Below, one piece after another: positions 17,882-24,940 of a stretch of 51,956 bases of DNA. Source of the stretch: Bacteroidales bacterium (GTDB lineage: Bacteria > Bacteroidota > Bacteroidia > Bacteroidales > UBA932); assembly GCA_017614715.1 (NCBI GenBank), contig JAGABI010000021.1, positions 1 through 51,956 on the forward strand. The letters are read 5' to 3'. The notes beneath the pieces were generated by a model. The model made no database searches. It was not told the origin of the DNA and saw only the letters and a list, made by a program, of their open reading frames with translations. The stretch's first letter is position 1. Each line of letters opens with the position of its first letter. The position numbers and the translations under genes were made by a program.

Positions 17882-18428
17882 ATTCCTCTAAATTAAACGG
17901 TGGACAGATTTCGCGTATGGCAGAATCAGGATTGGAGGTAAGAACCAACGCCAGGGAGTGCTCTTCTGAAATGCCTCCGGCAGCCTCATCGTACCAGCCA
18001 ACCAGCGCAGTATCGATGTCACCTTGGGATATCTGCATCCATGCGTCCAGCAGGGCGCTCTCCATGGAGTTGCCGCGGTGGGAATAGGTCGTGTTGTAGC
18101 CGTGGCATTTGAGCCGGATGCCTATAAGCGAGCCGATGGTGTTGTGGGTCGATTGCATAAAGTGCACCGGGCGCATGGTTGCTCCCTCTTCTTCGCACAC
18201 ACCTTTGAGAAATTCGATGGAATTCTCGAGGCAGCCGTAGTCGGTCGCTGTAATAATTGCGTCCGGCTTATCGATACCTGCCTGCTCCAACGCCTTCACC
18301 GATGTCCAAAGGGCACGCTTGAGAAGTCTGCCCAGGCGCCTTGCCTCAATGGGGGTAAGGATACCCTTGAGGTCGGGCTCCCCCTCGCCGGGGGAAACGA
18401 TAGAACGTATGTAAACTTTTCTAGGCAT
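17874..18428 (-). CDS. Half-size ketosynthase-like protein without catalytic Cys (KS N-terminal, PF13723-like)
   Basis: A 184-residue protein with the fold signature of the first half of a ketosynthase. Where the active-site Cys should be (Thr-Ala-Cys-Ser-type loop) it reads Thr-Tyr-Ser-His117-Arg-Gly-Asn-Ser. The preceding Thr-His-Asn-Thr-Ile-Gly-Ser-Leu-Ile-Gly-Ile-Arg segment matches the helix before the nucleophile. The C-terminal half with both catalytic histidines is absent. It follows directly, with 8 bases of overlap, the complete ketosynthase at 18421-19575, so it may work as a chain-length-factor-like partner. The family label is from memory of PF13723 proteins in aryl-polyene loci. 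Confidence 0.75.
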   Translation of the reverse strand: MPRKVYIRSIVSPGEGEPDLKGILTPIEARRLGRLLKRALWTSVKALEQAGIDKPDAIITATDYGCLENSIEFLKGVCEEEGATMRPVHFMQSTHNTIGSLIGIRLKCHGYNTTYSHRGNSMESALLDAWMQISQGDIDTALVGWYDEAAGGISEEHSLALVLTSNPDSAIREICPPFNLEEYA

Positions 18429-19575
18429 GGGAGAGTATTAGGGATGAATCGTTGCCGCCAAAACCAAAGGCGTTGCAGAGTACGTGTCGCAGCGGTTTTT
18501 CTCCACCGGCGGTGGGTGTGATGCAGGCGGGATCGGCAGCGGAGAAAGCGTATTGTGCCGGGATAAAGCCGTGCTGCAGCGCAAGTATGGAGAATATCGC
18601 CTCAATAGAGCCGGATGCACTTGTAGTATGTCCCGTGAGGGCCTTGGTGGATGATATTGGGGGCATTTTATCGCCGAAAATCCGCCTTAGCGCAGCGCTT
18701 TCCGAGGCGTCGTTGTTGGGGGTGCCGGTGCCGTGTGCATTGACATAGTCAATATCGGATGGCCTGAGACCGGCACAGGCAAGCGCCTGAATCATCGCCC
18801 TGAAAGCCCCTTCGCCGTTTTCTGAGGATGCAGTCTGGTGGAAAGCGTCGCACGCGTTGCCGAACCCGCCCAACCAGGCGAGTGGCTTGGCTCCGCGTCG
18901 AAGCGCAGACTCTTCTCTCTCAAGCACCACGAATCCCGCTCCTTCGCCCAGATTGAGTCCGGCGCGGTTCAAATCGAAAGGTTTGCAGTTTGCCCGGTCG
19001 AGTATCATCAGCGAATTGAAGCCGTTAAGATGATACGACGACAGGCTTTCGGCACCGCCCGCCACAACCCGCTCTGCGCGGCCGCAGCGGATAAGATTTG
19101 CCCCGAAGCCGATTGCATTGGCCGCGGAAGAACACGCCGTGGAGATGGTTGTCGCGTATGAAAAGCATCCGAAGTATGCTGCCGTGGCATCGGTGGTGGC
19201 GCCGCAATCGTGATATTTGGAGAACTCCGGATAAGTCTTTTCACTGAGGTCCATACCGCCGACAGTTGTGCCGGAGATGAGCGGAAGCGGGGAGGAGTCA
19301 CCAAGCGGCAGGCCCGCCTCTTCAAGAGCCTCTTTGAGCGCCAGGATGCCTATCAATGCCGTTCTGGGCAGTGTTTTCTCTATGGAGAGGAGTTTGGAGA
19401 TTTCGCTGTCCGACATGGGCACCTCACCAACCGGGCAATCCCTCAGTTTAGTCTCCAGATAGCGTACCGAGGATATGCCGCAGCGGCACTGCTTCAGTGC
19501 GGCGAGATTCTCACTCTTGCCGCAACCGAGCGCGCTTACGACACCTGCGCCAGTTATCGCTATCCTCGGAATCAC
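18421..19575 (-). CDS. Beta-ketoacyl-ACP synthase (complete active site)
   Basis: A 384-residue condensing enzyme with nucleophile Cys148 (Thr-Ala-Cys-Ser-Ser-Ala) and catalytic His281 (Asn-Ala-His-Gly-Thr-Gly-Thr) and His316 (Leu-Thr-Gly-His-Thr). The Gly-Phe-Gly-Gly-Asn C-terminal loop is present. The start is GTG at 19575: it gives the expected first strand (Ile-Ala-Ile-Thr-Gly-Ala-Gly-Val-Val), no ATG is available nearby, and it overlaps the ACP stop as GTGA. That placement suggests translational coupling to the ACP. It is the second of the three complete ketosynthases and forms a pair with the half-size protein downstream. Confidence 0.92.
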   Translation of the reverse strand: MIPRIAITGAGVVSALGCGKSENLAALKQCRCGISSVRYLETKLRDCPVGEVPMSDSEISKLLSIEKTLPRTALIGILALKEALEEAGLPLGDSSPLPLISGTTVGGMDLSEKTYPEFSKYHDCGATTDATAAYFGCFSYATTISTACSSAANAIGFGANLIRCGRAERVVAGGAESLSSYHLNGFNSLMILDRANCKPFDLNRAGLNLGEGAGFVVLEREESALRRGAKPLAWLGGFGNACDAFHQTASSENGEGAFRAMIQALACAGLRPSDIDYVNAHGTGTPNNDASESAALRRIFGDKMPPISSTKALTGHTTSASGSIEAIFSILALQHGFIPAQYAFSAADPACITPTAGGEKPLRHVLCNAFGFGGNDSSLILSHA

Positions 19576-19832
19576 TTTGTACGGTTCTCAGTGACGTATT
19601 GTGCAATTACAGCAATGCTCTGGAATACCTTCTGTCCCTCCTTGGGAGAGGCGAGGCGGATCCCGTAGTTCTTCTCCAGCAGAATGAGAAGTTCCAGCAC
19701 ATCAATAGAGTCCAGGCCGAGCCCTTCGTCGCCAAAGAGAGGGGCGTTGTCGTCAATGTCATCCGGAGTCATACCCTCCAGGTTAAGAGCCTCGATAATG
19801 CTGAGTTTTAATTCTTTAATAAGATCTTCCAT
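19572..19832 (-). CDS. Acyl carrier protein (first of two)
   Basis: An 86-residue acidic four-helix carrier protein. The phosphopantetheine site is Ser42 in Gly-Leu-Asp-Ser-Ile-Asp-Val-Leu-Glu. It lies between the 163-residue half-ketosynthase gene (14 bases upstream) and the GTG-started ketosynthase (4-base overlap). It carries Asp-Ser-Ile-Asp where the other ACP of the locus carries Asp-Ser-Leu-Glu. Two ACPs are usual in aryl-polyene loci. Which one loads the aryl starter cannot be told from the sequence. Confidence 0.92.
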   Translation of the reverse strand: MEDLIKELKLSIIEALNLEGMTPDDIDDNAPLFGDEGLGLDSIDVLELLILLEKNYGIRLASPKEGQKVFQSIAVIAQYVTENRTK

Positions 19833-19846
19833 AGTTATGTCGTCAT

Positions 19847-20338
19847 TTATTTTTCAACCAAAAATGCTTTGCAAGTCCAATCGCTCTCGCTGCGGCAGTC
19901 TATCCATCCCACAATTGCAGAGGTGGTGACAGTGTCCTGGAATGCCTCCTCCACGATAGAGCGGATACGCTCTTCATCATACTCTTCCAGCAGGAAAGCG
20001 GAGGTCTCTCCCTTGTATTTGTTGCGGATTGCAATCTCTCCTGTAATGATGTTTGGCAGGGTATATACAAAGAGAGAAGGAGAGGGGTAGTCACCCATCG
20101 TCTTCTCGTAATTGATGTCGTTGGCCAGGCAGCCGTTGCGGGAGAACATCAGCACCGCCCGGTCTTCACGCGGCACAAAACGGTCAGAGTCACCTTCCAG
20201 CAAAAGTTCAGTGGCAAGGAATCCCAGCTTGCAAAGGGTATCCATCTTGAAAAACTTGGGATACTCAATCTTATGCTCGCGGTAGAGGCAGGCGAGGGAA
20301 GACCCGCTGGGAATATCTATGCTCCTTATGATTCTCAT
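19847..20338 (-). CDS. Half-size ketosynthase-like protein without catalytic Cys (second, divergent)
   Basis: A 163-residue protein. The stretch Pro-Ser-Pro-Ser-Leu-Phe-Val-Tyr-Thr-Leu-Pro-Asn-Ile-Ile-Thr-Gly-Glu-Ile-Ala-Ile resembles the ketosynthase segment just before the active-site Cys. The following residues (Lys-Gly-Glu-Thr-Ser-Ala-Phe-Leu-Leu-Glu) show no Cys at the nucleophile position. The C-terminal catalytic half is absent. It overlaps the complete ketosynthase at 20335-21429 as ATGA, so it is again a complete/half pair. Similarity to the 184-residue protein is weak, so the two half proteins were not duplicated recently. Function as a structural or chain-length partner is inference. 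Confidence 0.65.
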   Translation of the reverse strand: MRIIRSIDIPSGSSLACLYREHKIEYPKFFKMDTLCKLGFLATELLLEGDSDRFVPREDRAVLMFSRNGCLANDINYEKTMGDYPSPSLFVYTLPNIITGEIAIRNKYKGETSAFLLEEYDEERIRSIVEEAFQDTVTTSAIVGWIDCRSESDWTCKAFLVEK

Positions 20339-21429
20339 GCCTGACCTCCTTTTTTGAAGAGCAGCGCGCCGTTTACGCCGCCAAAGCCCGACAGCAGTTT
20401 TACAAAAGAGAGGCCTGTGCAGCTCCTCTTTGCGGCAGACACCTGAACGGGAACACTTACGCCTAGATTTTCAAACCCTTTGGTAGGCAATATGGTTTTA
20501 TTGTCGCACGCCATCATTGAAATGATGGATTCAAGTATGCCAGCGGCGCCCATAGTGTGCCCGAAGCACCCCTTCAGCCCGAATAAAGGGACGTTGGCCA
20601 GGCCGGCACGGTCTATGGCTATTGCCTCCATCTCGTCGTTATAAATGGTCGCGGTGCCGTGAGGGTTGATGAACGATATGTCGTCAATCTCGGCTTCCCG
20701 CAGTATGTATCTAAGGGCATTGTAACTCCCTTCGCCTGAACGGGAGGGGCCGGAAATATGATTGGCATCGTTGCGGATGGCCCCATCGGCAAGCTCCCAG
20801 CCGTATGCAGAGTTGCCCAGAACTATGGCCGCTGCTGCTTCGCCGAGGTTCAGTCCGTCGCGACCGGCATCGAACGGCTTGCATGGCCTCTCAGAGAGTG
20901 CCTTGAGCGACTGGAAACCGCTCACTATAAAGTGCGACTGCACCTCGGCGCCGACCACCACAACATAGTCGTATTTGCCGGTAAGCATCGTCCTGCGCCC
21001 CTGCACAAGTGCCGCCAAGCCCGATATGCAGGCATTGGAAACCACAATTGCAGGGTTGGGGTTGTTGAAATAGCGCGCCATCCGGGCTGCAGAAGCGGGC
21101 AGTGATATATCCTGTTTGCCGATAAATTCTATATTCCCCTTGATTGTAGAGAGTACAAATGCGACCCTCCCGGAGGCCGGGTCTATGCCGGCTGATTCAA
21201 TCGCCTGGGAAGCGGCACGGATAATCAGGCTGTCAAAGAATGTATAATCATCTGCAATTGCAGAGCGGTCTTCAAAGAGAGAGGCGACAAAAGGATTGGC
21301 GCAGCCGAATGTGCCGGTGTGCAGCGTGAGGGCAGAACGACCTTCATCCGCTGCCTTATAACACTCAGCAGGGGTGTTTCCCACAGGCGTCAGGGCGCCG
21401 TATCCTATGCATGCCACCCGCTTATTCAT
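20335..21429 (-). CDS. Beta-ketoacyl-ACP synthase (complete active site, pair with a half-size homologue)
   Basis: A 364-residue condensing enzyme. Nucleophile Cys134 lies in Ser-Asn-Ala-Cys-Ile-Ser-Gly. His257 (Asn-Pro-His-Gly-Thr-Ala-Thr) and His291 (Cys-Phe-Gly-His-Thr-Met-Gly-Ala-Ala-Gly) complete the triad. I start it at the ATG at 21429, which directly begins the first beta strand (Arg-Val-Ala-Cys-Ile-Gly-Tyr-Gly) and overlaps the dehydratase stop by 8 bases. The longer frame from 21477 adds residues with no family match. It is somewhat shorter than FabF (about 410). Confidence 0.9.
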   Translation of the reverse strand: MNKRVACIGYGALTPVGNTPAECYKAADEGRSALTLHTGTFGCANPFVASLFEDRSAIADDYTFFDSLIIRAASQAIESAGIDPASGRVAFVLSTIKGNIEFIGKQDISLPASAARMARYFNNPNPAIVVSNACISGLAALVQGRRTMLTGKYDYVVVVGAEVQSHFIVSGFQSLKALSERPCKPFDAGRDGLNLGEAAAAIVLGNSAYGWELADGAIRNDANHISGPSRSGEGSYNALRYILREAEIDDISFINPHGTATIYNDEMEAIAIDRAGLANVPLFGLKGCFGHTMGAAGILESIISMMACDNKTILPTKGFENLGVSVPVQVSAAKRSCTGLSFVKLLSGFGGVNGALLFKKGGQA

Positions 21430-21853
21430 CTTGTCTGAGGGCTGTTTTAAGCTGGCCGCTGGCAACCGGCTCGCCATCTATAAAAACCGTAATGGCGGCC
21501 AAAGTGATGCCCATCATTTCATACTCGGTTTTCACTTCGGTCTCCAGCGTTTCCCCGCTGCGGGGGAACCGCATAACTTCAAAATTCTTTATCTGGCCAA
21601 TGAATCCTATCTGGACAGGAATGTGGCGGATATACTTTGATTCATAGCCAACCTTTGCGGCACTCGACTGGGCCATGTGCTCCATCACTCCGGCAGAGGT
21701 GAAGCGTCCTTCTTCTATGAGCATGTTTTCCGGGGGTACGGTAAAGCGTGTCCTGGCAAGCCCCTCTTCATAATAGACAAGTTCATCTACATACCGGAAG
21801 GGTGGTTGCTGAAGCAGGATGTTATCCGCAGCTATGGGTTGGAATGCCGTCAT
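21422..21853 (-). CDS. Hotdog 3-hydroxyacyl-ACP dehydratase subunit (Glu half-site)
   Basis: A 143-residue FabZ-like hotdog protein. The N-terminal Pro-Pro-Phe-Arg-Tyr-Val-Asp-Glu resembles the start of FabZ. The catalytic Glu58 lies in Val-Met-Glu-His-Met-Ala-Gln, the FabZ Glu-x-x-Ala-Gln pattern. The position 14 residues earlier, where FabZ has its His, is Met44, and no His-Phe-Pro-Gly loop exists. So it keeps one catalytic residue and lacks the other, the reverse of the 108-residue protein at 16680-17006. The two are expected to combine into one active dehydratase that makes the trans double bonds of the polyene. ATGA overlap with the upstream acyltransferase gene. Confidence 0.82.
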   Translation of the reverse strand: MTAFQPIAADNILLQQPPFRYVDELVYYEEGLARTRFTVPPENMLIEEGRFTSAGVMEHMAQSSAAKVGYESKYIRHIPVQIGFIGQIKNFEVMRFPRSGETLETEVKTEYEMMGITLAAITVFIDGEPVASGQLKTALRQDE

Positions 21854-22731
21854 GCCCAGAAATCATAGAAGTTATACCATTGCAAAGGGTATTGCTTCGC
21901 CATCTTCTCGAGGATTGAGGAGTATGCGTCGCAAAGCGACTGGGTCTTCTCAGTGCGGTTGGCTCCGGAGGCTTCCGGCAGGGCCTCGACCCACACTTTG
22001 TAATGCCTGACCCCCTTCTTGATTACGAATACCGTAATCATCTTGATAACGCGTTGTACCGCCATCGCAAAGGGGCCGTAGGGGAATGATGCCTCTTCGC
22101 CGAAGAAGACGCTGCGAAGCCGCTTCTCGGAGCCAAAACTGCGGTCGCCCGCAATGGAGACAATTTCCCCGTTGGAGAGGGCCTCGTTCAATGTAAAGAC
22201 ATGCGAGAGATCGCTCTTGATGGGAATCATCCTGATGTTGGTCTGGCCAAAGCGGTTGTTGCGCCCCTCCATAACGGTCTCTTTTTCACCGGCAAAGACA
22301 AGGGCGTTGATGCGCTTGTCCGCCTTGAGGAAGTAGCCGGCCAACTCGTGGTTTCCAAGGTGGGAGCCGAGTATTATCATCCCCCCCGGGGCGGCGCTCA
22401 GGCTGTCGTATATCTCCTGGCCCACGACCTCAATCTTGAAACGCTTGCCGGCATAGGCGGCAAACCGGTCAAGCACAACCATTCCCAGGTTGAACTCATT
22501 TGCGTAAACCGATAATAAAGATTTCATGGGGCCGTAGCCGATGCGCTGGCGATAGAAACTGTAAGAGGCTTTGAATCCGCTGGCAAACAGCATGTAGAAA
22601 GGTATCACCAGTGCCATGAGGGCATAAACCAGAATCAGCGGGCATATCCGGATGATCCAGATAAGTGCACGCTGCATCCAGACGGTTCCGCCAGTGGAAC
22701 CTTTCCAGGTCGTCTGTTTTTTATCAGCCAA
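21850..22731 (-). CDS. LpxL/HtrB-like lipid acyltransferase
   Basis: A 293-residue membrane-anchored acyltransferase. It has a hydrophobic stretch at about 22-50 and the catalytic His124-x4-Glu129 motif (Gly-Ser-His-Leu-Gly-Asn-His-Glu) of the LpxL family, followed by Gly-Asp-Arg-Ser-Phe-Gly. The proposed start is a TTG at 22731, 8 bases inside the end of the ACP gene. It keeps the N-terminal Trp-Lys-Gly-Ser-Thr-Gly-Gly segment, which resembles what I remember of homologues in pigment loci. The first ATG in frame (22677) would lose it. The neighbouring ACP may supply the acyl chain directly. The acceptor lipid is unknown. Confidence 0.83.
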   Translation of the reverse strand: MADKKQTTWKGSTGGTVWMQRALIWIIRICPLILVYALMALVIPFYMLFASGFKASYSFYRQRIGYGPMKSLLSVYANEFNLGMVVLDRFAAYAGKRFKIEVVGQEIYDSLSAAPGGMIILGSHLGNHELAGYFLKADKRINALVFAGEKETVMEGRNNRFGQTNIRMIPIKSDLSHVFTLNEALSNGEIVSIAGDRSFGSEKRLRSVFFGEEASFPYGPFAMAVQRVIKMITVFVIKKGVRHYKVWVEALPEASGANRTEKTQSLCDAYSSILEKMAKQYPLQWYNFYDFWA

Positions 22732-22966
22732 TCTTTTCTGCGATGAAAGAATATAATTCGTCCACGGTCTTTACGACTTTGAAATCTTCCGGCTTCATCT
22801 TGAAACCGAAGTTCTCTTCAATATAGACAACTACGTCCACTACCTCGAGGGAATCTACGCCAAGGTCCTCTTTGAGGCGGGCGCCGCCGGTGATCTTTTC
22901 CTCTTCAATCTCCAGCTCGTCAATCAGAAACGAGTTTACTTTCTGCTCAATCTGTTCTAAAGTCAT
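22724..22966 (-). CDS. Acyl carrier protein (second of two)
   Basis: An 80-residue acidic carrier with the attachment Ser39 in Gly-Val-Asp-Ser-Leu-Glu-Val-Val-Asp. It is classical in form and close to FabD-type housekeeping ACPs in its Asp-Ser-Leu-Glu core. It sits between the O-methyltransferase (2 bases away) and the LpxL-like acyltransferase (8-base overlap), near the 5' end of the locus. It is separated from the first ACP by four genes. Confidence 0.93.
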   Translation of the reverse strand: MTLEQIEQKVNSFLIDELEIEEEKITGGARLKEDLGVDSLEVVDVVVYIEENFGFKMKPEDFKVVKTVDELYSFIAEKIG

Positions 22967-22968
22967 AT

Positions 22969-24066
22969 CTATTTGTTGTTAATTTTACAAACCAGGATTG
23001 TGTGGCCCTGTCCAAGACGGTCGTGTACCTCTTCTACCTTAAGACCGGCCTTGTCAATGAGCCTGATCATATCGTCTGAATGGTACATTTTTGAATTGCC
23101 GTTGGCCATCACGGCAAAATAGAGTGAGGTCATAGTAAGGCAGAACGATGCCGGTTCAAACTGCTGGCGGTCCCAGAAGGTCTCCATAATGCAGAGGCGT
23201 GTGTCTGGCTTCATCATCCTGACAGCCCTCTGGAGTATAGAGAGGATTTCACTCTCTGAGAAGCAATCCAGGAACTGGCTCATCCAGATTATATCAGGAT
23301 TTATATCCCCGGGGAACTCACTCTCCGGATTAAGCATGTTCATGGGGCAACCGCTGATTCTCTCTGCGCCGGGTTTCCCCTGGGTGGCCTCACGCATCAA
23401 GCCCAGCTGCTGCGGCAGGTCAACTATGGTTACCTTGACATCTGGATTATAACCCACGCAGCGCATTGCAAAACGGCCGGTATTGCCACCGACATCCACA
23501 ATCCTTGAGGGGTGATAGGAGAAGAGTATCTCAAGCGCCTCCTCAAATGAACTGTCGGAATAGAAGTGGTCGAATCCGAACCAGCTCTCCTGCACCTTGG
23601 GAGGGAGGGAAGAGAGGGCCTCGTATATGGTCGGCCAGTTGCCGAAATGCTCCAATCCGGCAGGACGGCCCTCCAGAAGGGACTCCTCCATGCGGAAGAA
23701 ACCCTCGTAGTTTACATCGTGGTTAAAGTCGACGTTGACCCGGGTTGCGGGGTCGTTGAGAAGGAACCAGCCTACCTTGGAAATGGAATAACGGTCGGTG
23801 TCGGGGTCTATAATTATAGTGCCTATCGAGAGCGATGCTTCAAGCAGCACCTTCACTGCATATTCTGGCAACTTGGCCTCAGCCGTGAGCTCTTCAAGCG
23901 TCATGGGCTTGTTTCTGAGCATCTCCAGCAGGCCAAACTTGATCATCAGCCTGGATGTCTGGAACACCATCGGGCCAAATGCGATAAACTCCGCGAGGCG
24001 CTGGGCTTCACGGGCGTTAAGATGATCCTTTGAATATGCTTTTCGGATATCCGGGAACAAATTCAT
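22969..24066 (-). CDS. SAM-dependent O-methyltransferase (plant COMT/hydroxyneurosporene type)
   Basis: A 365-residue methyltransferase. It has an N-terminal winged-helix-like dimerisation region (about 15-105), then the SAM-binding motif I Val-Asp191-Val-Gly-Gly-Asn-Thr-Gly and the following Val-Asp-Leu-Pro-Gln-Gln. The late Gln-Gly-His-Thr-Ile-Leu-Val-Cys is the family C-terminus. Members of this group methylate phenolic hydroxyls, which fits the aryl head group produced from tyrosine. It is the first gene of the reverse-strand pigment locus. A possible promoter box (TAACTTTG, 24104-24111) lies about 38 bases upstream of the ATG. Confidence 0.87.
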   Translation of the reverse strand: MNLFPDIRKAYSKDHLNAREAQRLAEFIAFGPMVFQTSRLMIKFGLLEMLRNKPMTLEELTAEAKLPEYAVKVLLEASLSIGTIIIDPDTDRYSISKVGWFLLNDPATRVNVDFNHDVNYEGFFRMEESLLEGRPAGLEHFGNWPTIYEALSSLPPKVQESWFGFDHFYSDSSFEEALEILFSYHPSRIVDVGGNTGRFAMRCVGYNPDVKVTIVDLPQQLGLMREATQGKPGAERISGCPMNMLNPESEFPGDINPDIIWMSQFLDCFSESEILSILQRAVRMMKPDTRLCIMETFWDRQQFEPASFCLTMTSLYFAVMANGNSKMYHSDDMIRLIDKAGLKVEEVHDRLGQGHTILVCKINNK

Positions 24067-24103
24067 AGTTATGGTTGGGTAAATACTCCTTATCTTTAAT
24101 CCG

Positions 24104-24111
24104 CAAAGTTA
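24104..24111 (-). promoter_or_regulatory. Candidate Bacteroidota -7 box for the pigment operon
   Basis: The reverse strand reads TAACTTTG, an exact match to TAnnTTTG. It sits 38 bases upstream of the O-methyltransferase ATG, a normal distance for a short leader. No convincing -33 TTG lies 19-21 bases further upstream, so this is tentative. Confidence 0.4.
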
Positions 24112-24129
24112 ACAAAATAATAAAATATG

Positions 24130-24137
24130 TATATTTG
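24130..24137 (+). promoter_or_regulatory. Candidate Bacteroidota -7 box for the outer-membrane protein gene
   Basis: TATATTTG fits TAnnTTTG and lies 31 bases upstream of the ATG at 24169. I see no clear -33 TTG at the usual spacing. It is divergent from the pigment operon box, 18 bases away, so the two promoters would compete for the same short AT-rich region. Confidence 0.4.
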
Positions 24138-24168
24138 TATTGCAGAAAGTCATTAAACCATTAACGAT

Positions 24169-24864
24169 ATGAAGAAATTATTTTTAGCACTTGTAGTTTT
24201 GCTGGCCGTATCATTCTCGATGCAGGCTCAGAGAAAAGTTGAATTCAGCGAAGATGCCGATCTGGAATTTGGCAACAAAGTATTTGTTGTAGAACCCATC
24301 AGCTATCTGGGTTACGGTTATCATCTGAAGAGCAAGGAGATGGCTCCGGAACAAAATGCGTTTAACAGTGAGTTTTTTGTCAACATAATGGAACTCGGCA
24401 TCCGTCCTGCCAAATCATTTATGATTGCCCTCGGTGTTGACTATGACCTGGACCAGTATCGTCTTGACAACGGCCATGTATGGGGTGCCGATGCCAGAAT
24501 CCAATCTCTTGCGAGGGCCGATTTAAGCAAAAAGAGCTATTCCAGACTCAATGTACACACGTTTGCAATCCCCCTGAGCCTGGAGTTCAGGGCCGGCAAG
24601 AGCGCTGTCCGCATTGGTGCGGCAGGTGAATACAACCTGCCGGCAGTCGTAAAGACCAAAGGTGTCACCGAAGATGGTTTTACAACCAAGGTAAAGGAAA
24701 AGGTCCTGGACGTCAAACAGTTCAACTACAACGTCTTTGCCTCTTTATCCTACGGCGGTCTTGGCGTGTATGCAAGATACAGCCCTTCCCAGATCTTTGT
24801 GGGTGATAATGCCCCGGTTGTCCAAACCTTCACTGTAGGTGCAGTTATCGGATTGGGAATGTAG
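24169..24864 (+). CDS. Small outer-membrane beta-barrel protein (PorT/OmpW-like size), function unknown
   Basis: A 231-residue protein with a clear signal peptide (Lys-Lys-Leu-Phe-Leu-Ala-Leu-Val, cleavage after Met-Gln-Ala-Gln). The mature chain is a series of alternating short strands, for example Tyr-Gly-Tyr-His-Leu, Phe-Met-Ile-Ala-Leu-Gly-Val-Asp-Tyr and Leu-Gly-Val-Tyr-Ala-Arg-Tyr, ending in Leu-Gly-Met, which suits an eight-stranded barrel. I do not recognise a specific family beyond the outer-membrane beta-barrel class. It is divergent from the pigment operon, so a shared role in pigment placement is possible but unproven. Confidence 0.72.
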   Translation: MKKLFLALVVLLAVSFSMQAQRKVEFSEDADLEFGNKVFVVEPISYLGYGYHLKSKEMAPEQNAFNSEFFVNIMELGIRPAKSFMIALGVDYDLDQYRLDNGHVWGADARIQSLARADLSKKSYSRLNVHTFAIPLSLEFRAGKSAVRIGAAGEYNLPAVVKTKGVTEDGFTTKVKEKVLDVKQFNYNVFASLSYGGLGVYARYSPSQIFVGDNAPVVQTFTVGAVIGLGM

Positions 24865-24888
24865 TTCTTTTAAGACAGTTTATAATTG

Positions 24889-24922
24889 AAAAACCGCAGA
24901 CGGATTTCCGCCTGCGGTTTTT
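24889..24922. terminator. Bidirectional intrinsic terminator
   Basis: An A5 run, then CCGCAG paired with CTGCGG and a T5 run: 11 paired bases, then one A/C mismatch, with an inner CGG/CCG stem. It lies between the convergent outer-membrane protein gene and glnN. The A and T runs on both sides let it act in either direction. Confidence 0.85.
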
Positions 24923-24940
24923 GCTAACAACATAACACAA

